Below, in pieces: positions 39,030 through 51,210 of a stretch of 64,000 bases of DNA. Every line of letters starts with the position of its first letter. Position 1 is the first letter of the stretch. The translations under genes were made by a program, and so were the position numbers. The notes below the pieces were generated by a model. It was not told the DNA's origin. It did not search any database and was given only the letters and a program-made list of their open reading frames with translations. The DNA lies in assembly GCA_964247055.1 (NCBI GenBank), contig OZ176053.1, positions 12,462,001-12,526,000 on the forward strand, written 5' to 3'. This DNA is from Paragordius varius (lineage: Eukaryota; Nematomorpha).

Positions 39030-41025
39030 AAAAAATAATGATGGAACGACTATTTAGAAAAACCAATTCTAAAACTCTAAAATGCTACTAAAAACGCCTA
39101 AAAAACGCTGTCACTCAAATCTCCAAATTTTTGATAGATGTTTGAAAATTTTAGGTTTTCCAATCAACAAGAAGGACAACCAACAACAAAAACAACAGGA
39201 AGAATCTCCATATAAGCCAAAATCTTGTTTTAATTTCAATTCTACCTCTTTTTTATTTTTAGGTTGCGGGAGAAGAAAGAAAAACTTAACCAGTTCAAGC
39301 AAACCCAAAACATCGTTCATAAAACAAGAAGGGAAATATGAAAGTTAATAAATGATATAATTTTTAGATGCAATAAAACCACAAGAAAAGAATGGAGAAA
39401 CTACGCTTGACACAGATTTTAACCATGGTAATATTTAATATTGTTTAATAAACATGCTATAAGCATAATTAATAAACTTAATGTTGAATTCCTTTTTAGA
39501 TAAAAACAGTAAAACACTCAAATCTGTTAAGAAAGGGCTAAAATTTCAATCCATAAAACAATTATGTTCAATTTGTTGTATTAAAAAGTCAATTGCAGAG
39601 CAGGAAATTATCGCTCCCTCCAATACTCCCATTCTCTTTGATAGTGATGTAAACATAGAGTCAATAGAACAACATGATATAAATATAACACAACCTAATT
39701 TAGTAAATGGTTTGGATTCGGTAATTGTTGAGGAAACCATGAAAACTGACAGAATTTTTGCTTCTCCATGCCCAGACACTATTGATGAAAATTTCTTAGA
39801 CCATGTTTGCGAAGCATCTTGTGGCGACAAGCCAACCGATGAAATCAAACACGAAAAAGTAAAAAGAAAGAAACTTATGGGAATTAGTAATAGAGGCAAT
39901 ACCTGTTATGCCAACAGCATTTCTCAAGCATTGTTTTCGTTTCCAGACTTTGTAGCTCTAATCAATGATTGCCAAAAGCCTTTGGGGTGTAAGTTCAAAC
40001 AAATTTTTGAAAGTTTGGCCGACTATGAGGAAGCAAACATTCCCATTCTGTTAAAATCCCTGAATTGTATGCTTGTTTGAATATGTATTTTAGATTGGAG
40101 TTATAAAGTCAACAAGAGTAACGTGGAAGATTGTCATGAATTCTTTCTAAGTCTAGTCAATGCTCTATCGGAAGAAACTTCTTCTATCAGAGATTTCTTT
40201 GCCATAACGTTAAAATCAACAAGTATGATTGTTTTTTATTTTAGTTAAATGCTCAAGATGCCAATATTCCTCAATCACAATTGACGAAAACCTTGGTTTG
40301 AGTCTGCCAATATGTAACCAAAAATCCGTTAATGATTGCTTAAATACGTATTTGAAACCACAAACGTTGGCTGATTTTGCATGTCCTAACTGCGACAATA
40401 CTGGATGTATCTCATCACAAAGTGAGATACTCCAGATACCACAAATATTTGCTATACATTTACAAAGATTTGATATAAAAGGGAAAAAAATCAGCAAAAG
40501 AATCGAAAATAATTTACACCTCAGCATTCCGATCCTGGAATCTGAGGTTTCTGTCAATCTTATTTCACTCCTCTCTCACCAAGGGAGATCAACAGATGAT
40601 GGACATTATGTCGCCCATTGCTTTCGAGACAATGGCTGGTTCACGTTTAACGATTCGAAAGTAAATGAGTGTAAGGGTAAGGAAGTTAGTACTGTAAATT
40701 CATATTTGTTGTTTTATTCTTAGGTAACTCATGAACCTGATGATACGGAATAATGGATGATACATGTGAAACATTAAATGGTAATTATTTTTTTTACTTT
40801 TCATAACAATAACTAATTATCTGAATGCAAAGCAAACAGGTCACAATCAAGGTCTTGAATCAAAGCAAAGTAGGATAACATGAAGGGAGAAAAGCCAAAG
40901 TCAAGAAGTACTCAATCATCAATAAGAAGAAGACAAATTGATTTTTTTATTGTATACACTCATGTTATCTTATATAGAATTATATCATTCATTGTATTCA
41001 ATAAATTATGCGGTTGTCCTTTTAA
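39030..41025 (+). repeat. Left arm of USP inverted duplication
   Basis: The whole USP copy A, with introns, about 50 bp of 5' flank and about 300 bp of 3' flank (to the TATTCAATAAATTATGCGG region), is repeated in inverted orientation at 47918-49960. Introns match as well as exons, so this is a DNA-level duplication and not a retrocopy. The arms are separated by about 6.9 kb. Confidence 0.85.
39082..40723 (+). CDS. Ubiquitin-specific protease (USP), copy A, 5 exons
   Basis: A C19-type deubiquitinase that removes ubiquitin from proteins. Exons: 39082-39343, 39368-39427, 39500-40066, 40094-40222, 40245-40723; 1497 nt, 498 aa. The Cys box is GISNRGNTCYANS with the catalytic Cys near residue 243. 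A conserved EDCHEFFLSLVNALSEE follows, then a zinc-ribbon pair CSRC ... CPNC. The His box is DDGHYVAH with the downstream FNDSKV, and the protein ends SYLLFY as USPs do. Residues 1-240 are a basic, low-complexity, lineage-specific region. Introns are 24, 72, 27 and 22 nt. A 36-nt GT-AG stretch in exon 1 (starting in the codon after KPKS) is in frame and may or may not be spliced. A near-identical inverted paralogue is at 48237-49899. Confidence 0.88.
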
Positions 41026-41289
41026 ATTTGCATCTAATTTTGAAATATGATACATATAAATCTTGTGCTGTAACTTTAAGAGGCGTTTATTACTATGACC
41101 ATATCTAAAATAATTTCTCTTCTCAGTTTTTTTGTCAAAAGCATACCATATTTTTTAATTCTATCCGTAAAATTAATTGATCAATTTCATTTTATATCAA
41201 ACATGTTTGGCTGATGATATTAAAAAAGGTAAGAGATTATATTTATATTTTTTAAACGGTTTTTGATTTAAAAAACATTTAATTTTGAA

Positions 41290-42350
41290 ATGAAATCCAT
41301 TATTTATTTTATTCAAAATATTGTCCATCGGCTTCAACACATATTTTGCTCATCTCTCAAGTAGTATGTGGATGCCATACAAAAAAAACAATTATCTTAT
41401 GCAGCAAACCATTCGCCATTTTCCAACGTCTGCAAAATTATTGAAGCGCTCTGCGAGGATGGGCTCCATTAATTCAAAGTTGTATTAGTGAGATGGCGCC
41501 AAGTCAGATACCGCAGATGCGTAACAGTTCCCATCGACCGATTTTTAACTGTTTTTCAATGGTTTTTCTGCGTGAGACGGAGCATTGTCTTGTAGTTAAA
41601 TCTTTTTGTGATGCCTTTTGATTTATTCCGGTTGTTGATTATATGGTTAATGGTGTTAGCGAAGTGTTGTGCATAAATATTTTCATGGGACTCATTTTTT
41701 GATTCACTAGAGACAGAGAGTGCTTCCTTAAGAAGCGATGCCTTATTGTATATAGAACACCTCGGTAAGGTGAAATTCAGTATTTTTCCCCTTTTTTACA
41801 AAATAAAACCAACATCACACGTCCCGATTCGATTCAAAAAAGATTTGTTTTGCAGGTTTAACGTCACTTTAGATTTGACTGTGTGGAACCCATTTACCGC
41901 GTGTTTTGATCTTTACTATTGCTCGTTGTTATCTATTGATTTTTTATCATACATAAGGCTTCTGCCAATTGCTGTTAATTAATAGTTGCATCCTCCTCTA
42001 ATAACTCTTCTAAGTGATCATCTTTCAAAGGTGTAAAAACATTCTTTTATGAAATCAACATTTAACGTGGGTGATAGATACGTGTTCACCATAGTTTCTG
42101 CCAATATAACTTTTAACAGAATTTTATTCTAACGGCAATGCGTACCACACATATATCTTTTAGGCACAAAATTCGACATGACCACTCAAAACGCTACTTT
42201 TTAGCAAATTCAAATTGTATTTTTAGCTAAGGTTAAAAGGACAAAAAACTCCTTATCTTAGTTAAAATTTGTAATGACTTACGATTACACCTAGTGACTA
42301 TACTTTCTTTGGCTCTAAGACAAAGAGCAGAATAAATCTAATAAACAATT
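41290..42350 (-). mobile_element. Degraded mariner-like transposase relic
   Basis: Minus-strand pieces read FLNRIGTCDVGFIL followed by KRGKILNF (catalytic block, about 41780-41860) and CVEADGQYFE near 41300-41340, matching the mariner C-terminus. Many frame breaks show it is dead. It begins about 270 bp beyond the right edge of the left USP arm. Confidence 0.55.
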
Positions 42351-42939
42351 ATTTCAGCACAAAACCTTTTACCACAATAGTGTCCAAATGTTTTTTTCAA
42401 AAATATACGACATAAATGATACCAGTTAAGCAACATCGAAGCCTATATAATTTAGTATGAGACCCCACTCATGATTGGCGGATAAGATATTTTTAATTTT
42501 CATGCGACTCAAATTTATTATCAAAAGGATTACAATAAAATTACCGTTATACACCTTTTTATCCAAATAATATTATACACATAAAGTATACGGCAGTACG
42601 ATATTATTTAATTAGTGATTTAAAGTGCTTTTAGAAAACAAATTTAGGATCAAAAATAGAAAGTAAGCAGCAGCATTAAAACAATAACATCATGATAGGA
42701 GTTATAATGCTTTTGTCGGCCTAATCAATGTGGCGACTATCGGTTAATTACTGACAAACTGGGTCCAACTGGAATAAAGCTTAGAATTTTAGATATCAAG
42801 GTTTACAAGAACCATTTTGACACCCTAATTAAAGTCCATTCTTATGCTCTTTAATCATATACACACTAAGATATAAGGAAGAAAATCTTTAATATTTTCA
42901 AATTATAAATGGTTTAAACAATAAATGGGTTAAGCAACT
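42351..42939. other. Spacer inside the USP locus
   Basis: AT-rich sequence between a mariner relic and the ruined USP copy. No gene was recognised. Confidence 0.35.
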
Positions 42940-44820
42940 AAATAAGAACAACCTCATTCTAAAATTCTAACATGTTATAACCGCTTAAAAACACTTTATT
43001 AAATGTACAAGTTTTGAGAGATGACGTTTTAGGTTTCTAGATAAAGAAGAAAAACCATCAAGAATGAAGCCAATATCTGGTTTAAAATTAAAATCTGATT
43101 AAGAAAAAAAGATGGATACATCAACTAACTTAAACAAACCCAAAACATCGGTAACCAATGTTTAGAAAAATTAAAGTATTAAATGCGTTAATATTGAATG
43201 ATTTAGATTTGATAGTTGTGTCGAAACTTTAAAACAGTCATTATGATTGTATATCATAATATCAAATCTTTATTGTGCCAATAGAAAATTTCATACAGAA
43301 ACTGTTGTGTAGACAAAGCTATGTGTCCAGTATAATATATTTATGGAATATATAGGGAAAATACCTAATTTCAACAATTTCATCCTCCTTTCTTTACGTG
43401 GATCAATATCAGTAATTGCCAAAAATTATATGGTGTATAAATTACAACCGATTTTTAAGAGTTTGTTTGAATTTAAGGTAGTCGACTTCTGAATTAAAAT
43501 CCATAATTGGAGGCTTGATTTATTTCTAATTAATTATAATATAGGGAATTGTCATAAAGTACGTTTTATATTAGTATAAATGTCGTTTCTATTTTCTGGT
43601 GTTAGGAATTCGTGTGTTACGCTAAAGCAAATTATAATTATACTAATGTCGAATTGTCACACATTTATTTCTTTCTCATTAATTAAGAAACCAGCCCTCT
43701 TAATATCAGTATGCGACATAATGTCCACCATCTGCTGATCTCCCTTGGTGAGAGAGTAATGAAATGAGATTGACAGAAACCTCGGATTCCAGGATTGGAA
43801 TGTTGAGGTGTAAATTAGTTTTTATTCCTTTGCTAATTTTTTTTCCTTTTGTATCAAACCTCTGTTAGCTAGTATTGGAGTATCTGGAATATCTCACTTT
43901 GTGATGAGATTCATCCAGTTCTACATTCCCCAGGGAAACATTTTTGGCTAAACATATTTCGAAATTTCAATGTTCAATTATCCCGGTAAACATCAACAAT
44001 ATTATTTTATAATTGAAAATATGGATAATCCGAACATTGCAACAAAAACTTTTCGAAATGATTTACATTAATAAACCACTTGAGCAAAGGCATAAAAGGT
44101 GAGAAAGAAAAACTGAAGTTCCTACATAACATTCTTATTGATTTTGTTACTTTATATTAGTCAACCAACCGAAGCAACACTCTGAATCACTCAATTATAA
44201 CTCCATCAATACGAAAATAGAATCAGAAAAATATTACAATATATACAATCTTAATGCGACATAACTGGATATGTTTTACATCGCGGACCAAAATACCCCA
44301 GATGCCTTCCGTACTCAGCATTCCATTACAGAGATTAGATCCCAAGGGATAAAAGATTAGTAAATTTATTGGAAACAAGTATTGACTTAACATTCCAATT
44401 ATGGAATCCGAGGTTTCTCTCCATCTTGCTGTATTGCGCATCAAAGAACATCAGCACATGGTAATAATTCTATCGACTGCATGTTTCAGAGCAAGTGGTA
44501 ATTAGTGTAAAATCTTATTTGGTACTTTATTCATATAGATAAACGAAAATACCAACAAATAGTCATCTGATAGAGCATAGATGCATCATCGAAAGGTATT
44601 TAATTTATTTTTTTAACCATTAACTATATTTTGAATTTATTGATATCAATGCTAGATCTAATCACGATAGCATGAGGAGACAAAAGCCAAAGATGGCCGC
44701 CCTGATATTCCAATCAACAAGGAAGACACGATGAATTTGATAAAAAATTTTATTGTACACACCTTTTATTTATCATTGTTTACATTATATTCAATAAATT
44801 TTGTGTTTGTCCTTTTAATT
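42940..44820 (+). pseudogene. USP pseudogene (third copy, heavily decayed, with an inverted segment)
   Basis: Plus-strand similarity to copy A can be followed by eye. The 5' coding region is at about 42960-43170 (shared CAAACCCAAAACATCGGTAA-like text), the middle at 43190-43480 (AATTGCCAAAA..., matching the stretch after the Cys box), the C-terminal part at 44390-44530 (ATGGAATCCGAGGTTTCTC, then a decayed GYH-type box), and the 3' flank with TTCAAT AAATT...TTTGTCCTTTTAA near 44800. Between these, 43700-43920 is in the opposite orientation and is much closer to the intact copies. All frames are broken, so no product is expected. Confidence 0.75.
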
Positions 44821-46209
44821 TTGTTAATAACATTGAGAAAACCCTATGTAAAATCTCGGCTTATAAATATATGATTATCATAGGCATATAATAAAACCAA
44901 ACTACTATTCTTTTTATTCCCTTTATAGGCCAAAATATTTAGATGATTTATATATTTGAGAAAATTATTTTAAGTCAAACTATTTTTGCGCCATTTTATT
45001 GTAAGATTTTATATAAAAATCGTACTTAATTTGTCTAATATCTATCTGTTATCGAATACATTGAGTAATAATTAGGAGGAAAAATTACAACGATTAAATT
45101 AGCGATTCTATTTTAACTCATGCACAAGTTTAATGCAGTTCAAACTTTTGATTTTAAATTAATAATATGTAATTTGCACATCGAATTCACTCTGGAACAC
45201 TGTCCCTCGAAAACTTTAAATTAGTTCTCGTTTTCATTCTTGCACAAATCATGCTTATTTTATAATTTTTTAAAACATTTTTCAAACGGCATATTTTATA
45301 TTTTAGGTAATAAACCGGACATATACCAAATCGACCATATTAAAGGAGTGTAATACTATAATATCTAAAACTTTAATGGTAATAGGTAGAACAAAATAAG
45401 GATAAATGCCACTCCAAAAATTGGCTGAATACGTTAAAAATAAACGGTAAAAGGAAAAAGTTTTTCTGCCAAGCAGGTCACCCCTAGAAAGAGCGATAAT
45501 AAAACTTTTAATCGGCCCATAAAAATTTAAATGGCGCTTAGTATTTATGCAAACTCAGTATAAGTAGATTAATAGAATATTAAATTTGATATTCAATAAA
45601 TAATATCAAAAATTCGAAGAAATATATATATAAAATTTTGATCATTTAAAATATCGGATATCAACTCGGCCATTTCCCCCAACTTGGGAATTAAATAACA
45701 AATATGGGATTTAGAATTAGTACCATTTTTATTCCTATTATCAGCAATCACCAGAATGTCTTAACAGTGTCAAACATTTTAGGCTGAGAACATTCATAAT
45801 TAATAACAATGATTTTTGGTTCTAAAGATACAATATTTTATAGATCCGAATTAAAATAGTATAATTATTCAAAATTTTACAATATCGAATCGGGGATATT
45901 TTTATCAACGCTGAATATCATTTTACCAGAGATGTCGAATACCTCATGAAAAAGGCTAGTTAAAACGTTCAGGAATAATAATTTATCCATTGACACAATT
46001 TTAGGAATATTAAATACAACTGTAGTTATAAGTTATTACGGTTTTCTCAGATGAAACTCCAGCGAAAAATACGCTGATGACTAATTTGATAAAACTTCAT
46101 TTTGTTCATCTAACATTTAACTACAAACACTCTAAATTTGATTCCGCCAATAGCGTATTTTTATCATTTGTCAAATTTTTTGAAAAAAATACAAGATGAA
46201 GTGCTCTAT
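44821..46209. other. Spacer inside the USP locus
   Basis: About 1.4 kb of AT-rich sequence with no recognised gene or repeat. Confidence 0.35.
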
Positions 46210-47320
46210 CAATGACATAAGAAACATGGCTTCCAAATAAAAATGAAGGGGTGTGCGCGCCATACCATCCAGACACTACGAAGACACTAAAGTGGATTAT
46301 TGAAAACGACCCAAAGCAAAGTTTATAACAATTGGCAGAAACATTTTATGTTTAAAAATAATCAAATGGATGTCTACGAGCAAGCAAGACCTTTCAACTC
46401 GGCCAAGTTTGAGTCAACAACAAACACGCAAAGTGATTTATGATTTGCTTAAAAACGTCACAAACAGAAATAATTATTTGAATTGGCGAAGTGATGAGAA
46501 ATAGCTTTATTTTGAAAATCCAAAGTGGAAAAATCGTGGCGTTCACTTTCCAAAAATACATAGTATATGAAGAGGTCTTATATAAAAAAATAAATAAATA
46601 AGTGCAAATCTGACTCTATAAAGAATGTCCTTCGTTACTTAAAGAGAATAAAAAAACACCAAAAAATATTTAAAAAATTGTGTATGAGGAACAACGATTA
46701 TTCACAATCCATTATTATACTTTATAATGCTGACTACGGACTCCGATACCGTTCGTATTTTTTATTTATTTATAATTTTATATGACATGTTTTTAATTGA
46801 TTTTCCATATATTTTATTTATACTATTCACGTGTCGAAAATGAATTATATTCTACAATTTAGTTTTCCAAGTCAATTCATTCACACCAAATTGCTTCTAG
46901 CAATGAGACCAATCTCTACGTTTATGGGACCAACGGTTTTGTTTATGAATTATAAAAGCCGTTAATACACAACACTATCGCAAACAAATGATTATTTGAA
47001 ATAATGCACCAAATGAAAAACGAGCGGTATTGACCAGAAGATCTGGCAAAAGGATTTTTCTCAACTTTAATGGGATATTCTTTCGCATTCACAGAACTCT
47101 CTGACGACACCATCTGCTAAATACAATTTCGCATCACGAGGGGGGAAAACCTTCGCACAGCAGCACCTCTATAATTTTGAAGCGTTGTAAAGCTTGACGA
47201 ATCGTTACCCGCAAATGTCAATCAGTTTAGCATGATGTTTTCATTCAATTATTCCAAAGATGGGTGAAATGTGTAGAAGCAGATCCATTTTATAAATAAA
47301 ATAAATGATTTATTTTCCTA
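46210..47320 (+). mobile_element. Degraded mariner-like transposase relic
   Basis: Plus-strand pieces read TLKWIIENDPKQSL (N-terminal helix-turn-helix region, about 46290-46330), YFENPKWKNRGVHFPK (catalytic block, about 46510-46555) and WVKCVEAD at the C-terminus (about 47262-47290). Frames are broken. Orientation is opposite to the two other relics in this locus. Confidence 0.6.
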
Positions 47321-47439
47321 ATATACAAATTTTTTTATCAAAAAACCGGTAGAAATTTACTACCCTTGATTGGGGAATTTTTTGCTTTTAAGAATGAATT
47401 CACTGATTGTTCATTTTTTTGTCATTGCAACTTTACTGG

Positions 47440-47750
47440 TAATTTCCGTTATAGAAATGCCATTTATGAAAATATTTGCTCAATTCCTACCTTGCAACTC
47501 AAATTTTTCGGACATGTAATGAGAGTCGATAACATAGAAAAAGCGACCATGTTAGGCCCAGTTGATGGGGCTAGGGAGACATAAGCTACGAGACTTGCAT
47601 CAATTGAAAAAATTACTGCACAATCAATCCTTGAACCCGAACAGAAATCACACAACAGAATGCTATGGTCCAAGCTGTCTTATCAGAGTTTGTATCCAAG
47701 CCAAGGGCTACCCATCATCATCAGTCATATACATAATCCAAAACTAATTT
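47440..47750 (+). mobile_element. LINE 3'-end fragment, a second family
   Basis: A frame around 47487-47584 encodes LQLKFFGHVMRVDNIEKATM and GPVDGAR, the FGH(I/V)xR block found near the C-terminus of endonuclease/RT LINEs. The following bases continue in another frame (RDLHQLKKLL and a QAKGYPS-like end). It is diverged from the 25180 LINE, so it is a different family or an old copy, 5'-truncated and frame-shifted. Confidence 0.6.
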
Positions 47751-47917
47751 TTGGAATATACAAATTTTGATCATTAATACGGAATTTGATTATCGATTCA
47801 CTACATTTTGACAGCAAAAGAACTTATTTCCATCATGCTTTGGTTAAATCTAATATTAAGAAATATCAACGACTTCTGTTATTTTGCTGGCATAAATAAT
47901 CAATTAATATCATAAAT

Positions 47918-49960
47918 TTAAAAGGACAACCGCATAATTTATTGAATACAATGATTGATATAAATCTATATAAGATCACATAGGTGTATACAATATAAAA
48001 TCAGAAATTGGTCTTCTTCTTCTTCTCCCTGATCATTGAGTACTTCTAATTGGTTTGACTTTGTCTTTTCTCCCTTCATGTTATCCTGCTTTGGATTGAT
48101 TCTTGACCTTGATTGTCACCTGTTTGCTTTGCATTCAGATAATTAGTTATTGTTATGAAACGTAAAAAAAATAATTACCATTTAGTATCATCCATTATTC
48201 CGTATTGGGTGACCATCAGGTGGTTCATAAGTTTACCTAAGAATAAAACAACAAATAAGAATTTACAGTACTAACTTCCTTACCCTTACACTCATTTACT
48301 TTCGAATCGTTAAACGTGAACCAGCCATTGTCTCGAGAGCAGTGGGCGACATAATGTCCACCATCTGCTGATCTCCCTTGGTGAGAGAGGAGTGAAATGA
48401 GATTGACACAAACCTCAGATTCCAGGATTGGAATGTTGAGGTGTAAATTATTTTCGATTCCTTTGTTAATTTTTTTTCCTTTTATATCAAATCTTTGTAA
48501 ATGTATAGCAAATATTGGAGGTATTTGGAGTATCTCACTTTGTGATGAGATACATCCAGTATTGTCGCAGTTAGGACATGCAAAATCAGCCAACGTTTGT
48601 GGTTTCAAATACGTATTTAAACAATCATTAACGGATTTTTGGTTATATATCGGCAGACTCAAACCAAGGTTTTCGTCAATTGTGATTGAGGAATATTGGC
48701 ATCTTGAGCAATTAACTAAAATAAAAAACAATCATACTTGTTGATTTTAATGTTATGCCAAAGAATTCTCTGATAAAAGGGGTTTCTTCCGATAGAGCAT
48801 TGACTAGACATAGAAAGAATTCATGACAATCTTCCACGTTACTCTTGTTGACTTTATAATTCCAATCTAAAATACATATTCAAACAAGCATACAATTCAG
48901 GGATTTTAACAGACTGGGAATGTCTGCTTCCTCATAGTCGGCCAAACTGTCAAAAATCTGTTTGAACTTACACCCCAAAGGCTTTTGACAATCATTGATT
49001 AGAGCTACAAAGTCTGGAAACGAAAACAATGCTTGAGAAAGGCTGTTGGCATAACAGGTATTGCCTCTATTACTAATTCCCATGGGTTTCTTCCTTTTTA
49101 CTGTTTCGTGTTTGATTTCATCGGTTGGCTTGTCGCCACAAGATGCTTCGCAAATATGGTCTAAGAAATTGTCATCAATAGCGTCTGGACCAAATAACTT
49201 TGTTTCTAACGGAGATGCAATAATTCTGTCAGTTTTCATGGTTTCCTCAACAATTATCGAATCCAAACCATTTACTAATTTAGGTTGTGTTAAAATTATA
49301 TCACGTTGTTCTATTGACTTTATGTTTTCATCACTATCAAAGAGAAAGGGAGTATTGGAGGGAGCGACAATCTCCTCTTCGTCCCCAGTTGACTTTTTTA
49401 TACAACAAATTGAACACAATCGTTTTATGAATTGAAATCTTAGCCTTTTCTTAACAGATTTGAGTGTTTTACTGTTTTTATCTAAAAAGGAATTCAACAT
49501 TAAGTTTATTAATTATACTTATAGCATGTTTATTAAACAATATTAAATATTACCATGGTTAAAATCTGTGTCAAGCGTAGTTTCTCCATTCTCTTGTGGT
49601 TTTACTGCATCTAAAAATTATATCATTTATTAACTTTCATATTTTCCTTTTTGTTTTATGAGCGATGTTTTGGGTTCGCTTGAACTGGTTGAGCTTTTCT
49701 TTCTTCTCCCGCAACCTAAAAATAAAAAAGAGGTAGAATGGAAATTAAAACAAGATTTTGGCTTATTTGGAGACTCTTCGGGTTGTTTTTGTTGTTGGTT
49801 GTCCTTCTTGTTGGTTGGAAAACCTAAAAATCTCAAACATCTATCAAAAATTTGGAGATTTGAGTGAGGGCGTTTGTTTTTAGGCGTTTTTAGTAGCATT
49901 TTTGAGTTTTAGAATTGGTTTTTCTAATTAGCCGTTCCATAATCAGTTAATAAAATTATA
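47918..49960 (-). repeat. Right arm of USP inverted duplication
   Basis: Inverted counterpart of 39030-41025, covering exons, introns and both flanks. By eye most exon bases agree, with scattered substitutions and short in-frame indels. Confidence 0.85.
48237..49899 (-). CDS. Ubiquitin-specific protease (USP), copy B, 5 exons
   Basis: Inverted paralogue of the gene at 39082. Exons in gene order: 49899-49635, 49610-49554, 49481-48894, 48866-48738, 48715-48237; 1518 nt, 505 aa, all phases consistent and no premature stop. The catalytic Cys (GNTCYANS, about residue 250), the CSRC ... CPNC zinc ribbon, GGHYVAH and FNDSKV are kept. Differences from copy A include an inserted TGDEEE-type run after KKS, an extra Lys near the start, and a few extra residues before the Cys box (LETKLFGPDA in place of CPD). 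The intact frame across five exons suggests both copies are, or were recently, functional. Intron sizes (24, 72, 27, 22 nt) equal those of copy A. Confidence 0.87.
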
Positions 49961-50410
49961 TATATTAAATTTTAAAATATTATTTAAAAGAAATTAATGT
50001 TATAATTCAGAATATATAGAATAAAACTGCAAGCTTAAAAATAATTTCTGGGCTATTTGCGGCCACTTAAGTATAGTTTGACCAAAATTTTTTTTAATAT
50101 TTTATAACAAAACATGTTTATTTTTGGTTACCATCTATTGATTAATTCATTGATCAATTTCCTTTCATTTCATGTCAACTTGTAGGACCATTGATAGCAC
50201 AAATTGATCTAACTGCGTTTCTCGGTTTGGTCAGATTTCTAATTTGAAGTTATGTATCTTCCAAATAACAATCATCCATATTTTAATTACATCATATTTT
50301 GGTCGTTTCTTTCCATATTTTTCAGTTATTGTTTTATTTGCTCTCATATGATCCCTAAAAATTATTTTATTCCCATTTATTTGTTTAATATCCTTCATTT
50401 AAATTATTGG
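49961..50410. other. Upstream flank of USP copy B
   Basis: AT-rich sequence with no recognised gene. Confidence 0.35.
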
Positions 50411-50730
50411 TTTGTTGCTGTTGTTGAGCTTGTAGTTGGTTATCGACCCTTATCGATTTTACAGGAAAACTTCCTCCATTCGGTTCTGTCGTGAGCTTTT
50501 TGAGATAGTTTTTACAGTGACATTTTGGGAGGTGATAAGATTTCGTCTATCCAGCAAATAAGTATACGTCCTCTTACTCTCTTGCCATTTATTTTCCTAA
50601 CATATAACCCTTTTCCAAAGAATGTCCCCGAATAATGTGTCCAAAGTAACCGAATTTTGTTGTATTATTTTACCCCAAAGCGTTGTTTGCACGTTAATTT
50701 TATTTACAATGTGAATGTTCTTTATAATTA
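50411..50730 (-). mobile_element. LINE 3'-end fragment (same family as 25138)
   Basis: About 320 bp closely match the 3' part of the 25138-25897 LINE: a GTTGCTGTTGTTGAGCTTGT tail junction, then CTCCATTCGGTTCTGTCGTG and TGATAAGATTTCGTCTA. It ends in the middle of the coding region, so it is strongly 5'-truncated, and small indels break the frame. Confidence 0.8.
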
Positions 50731-51210
50731 TCTTTTAATTACTAATGCACTGTGCATAAAGAGAGGTCAAGAAGTGAACATAAATGTGCCTAATATATGA
50801 ATTGATATAGCTAAAAACAAGACTATTGAAATGATATATGAATATTTATAGCTAGATATTCTGTTAATAATAGCCAAAATTAATAATCCATTTTTTTTCT
50901 TATATAAGTCATATAAATGAGGAAAATGCATCTATATTTTTGTATGTATCATGCAAATACCGTCATGGATTATCATTAATTTATATTTGTATTGCTTGAT
51001 ATCATGAAAATTAGCTTCATAGAAAATTGTATTTATATATAACTCTAATTTTCTAATAAATGCATTCATACAATATCTCTATGATCTAAATTAATATAAC
51101 ACTTAAAAAGTTAGTTAGGGCATAACATGACCGAACCGAATCATTTATTTATGGTATGAAGCTAGAGTGGAGTCAATCATCCTCTGCCAAACACTTCCTT
51201 TTTCGAGATT

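Noticed and set aside
40216-40557. Antisense frames over the USP genes (also 39546-39899, 48397-48744, 49061-49435, 44223-44444)
   Set aside because: They mirror the USP coding strand in both copies and contain no recognisable domain.
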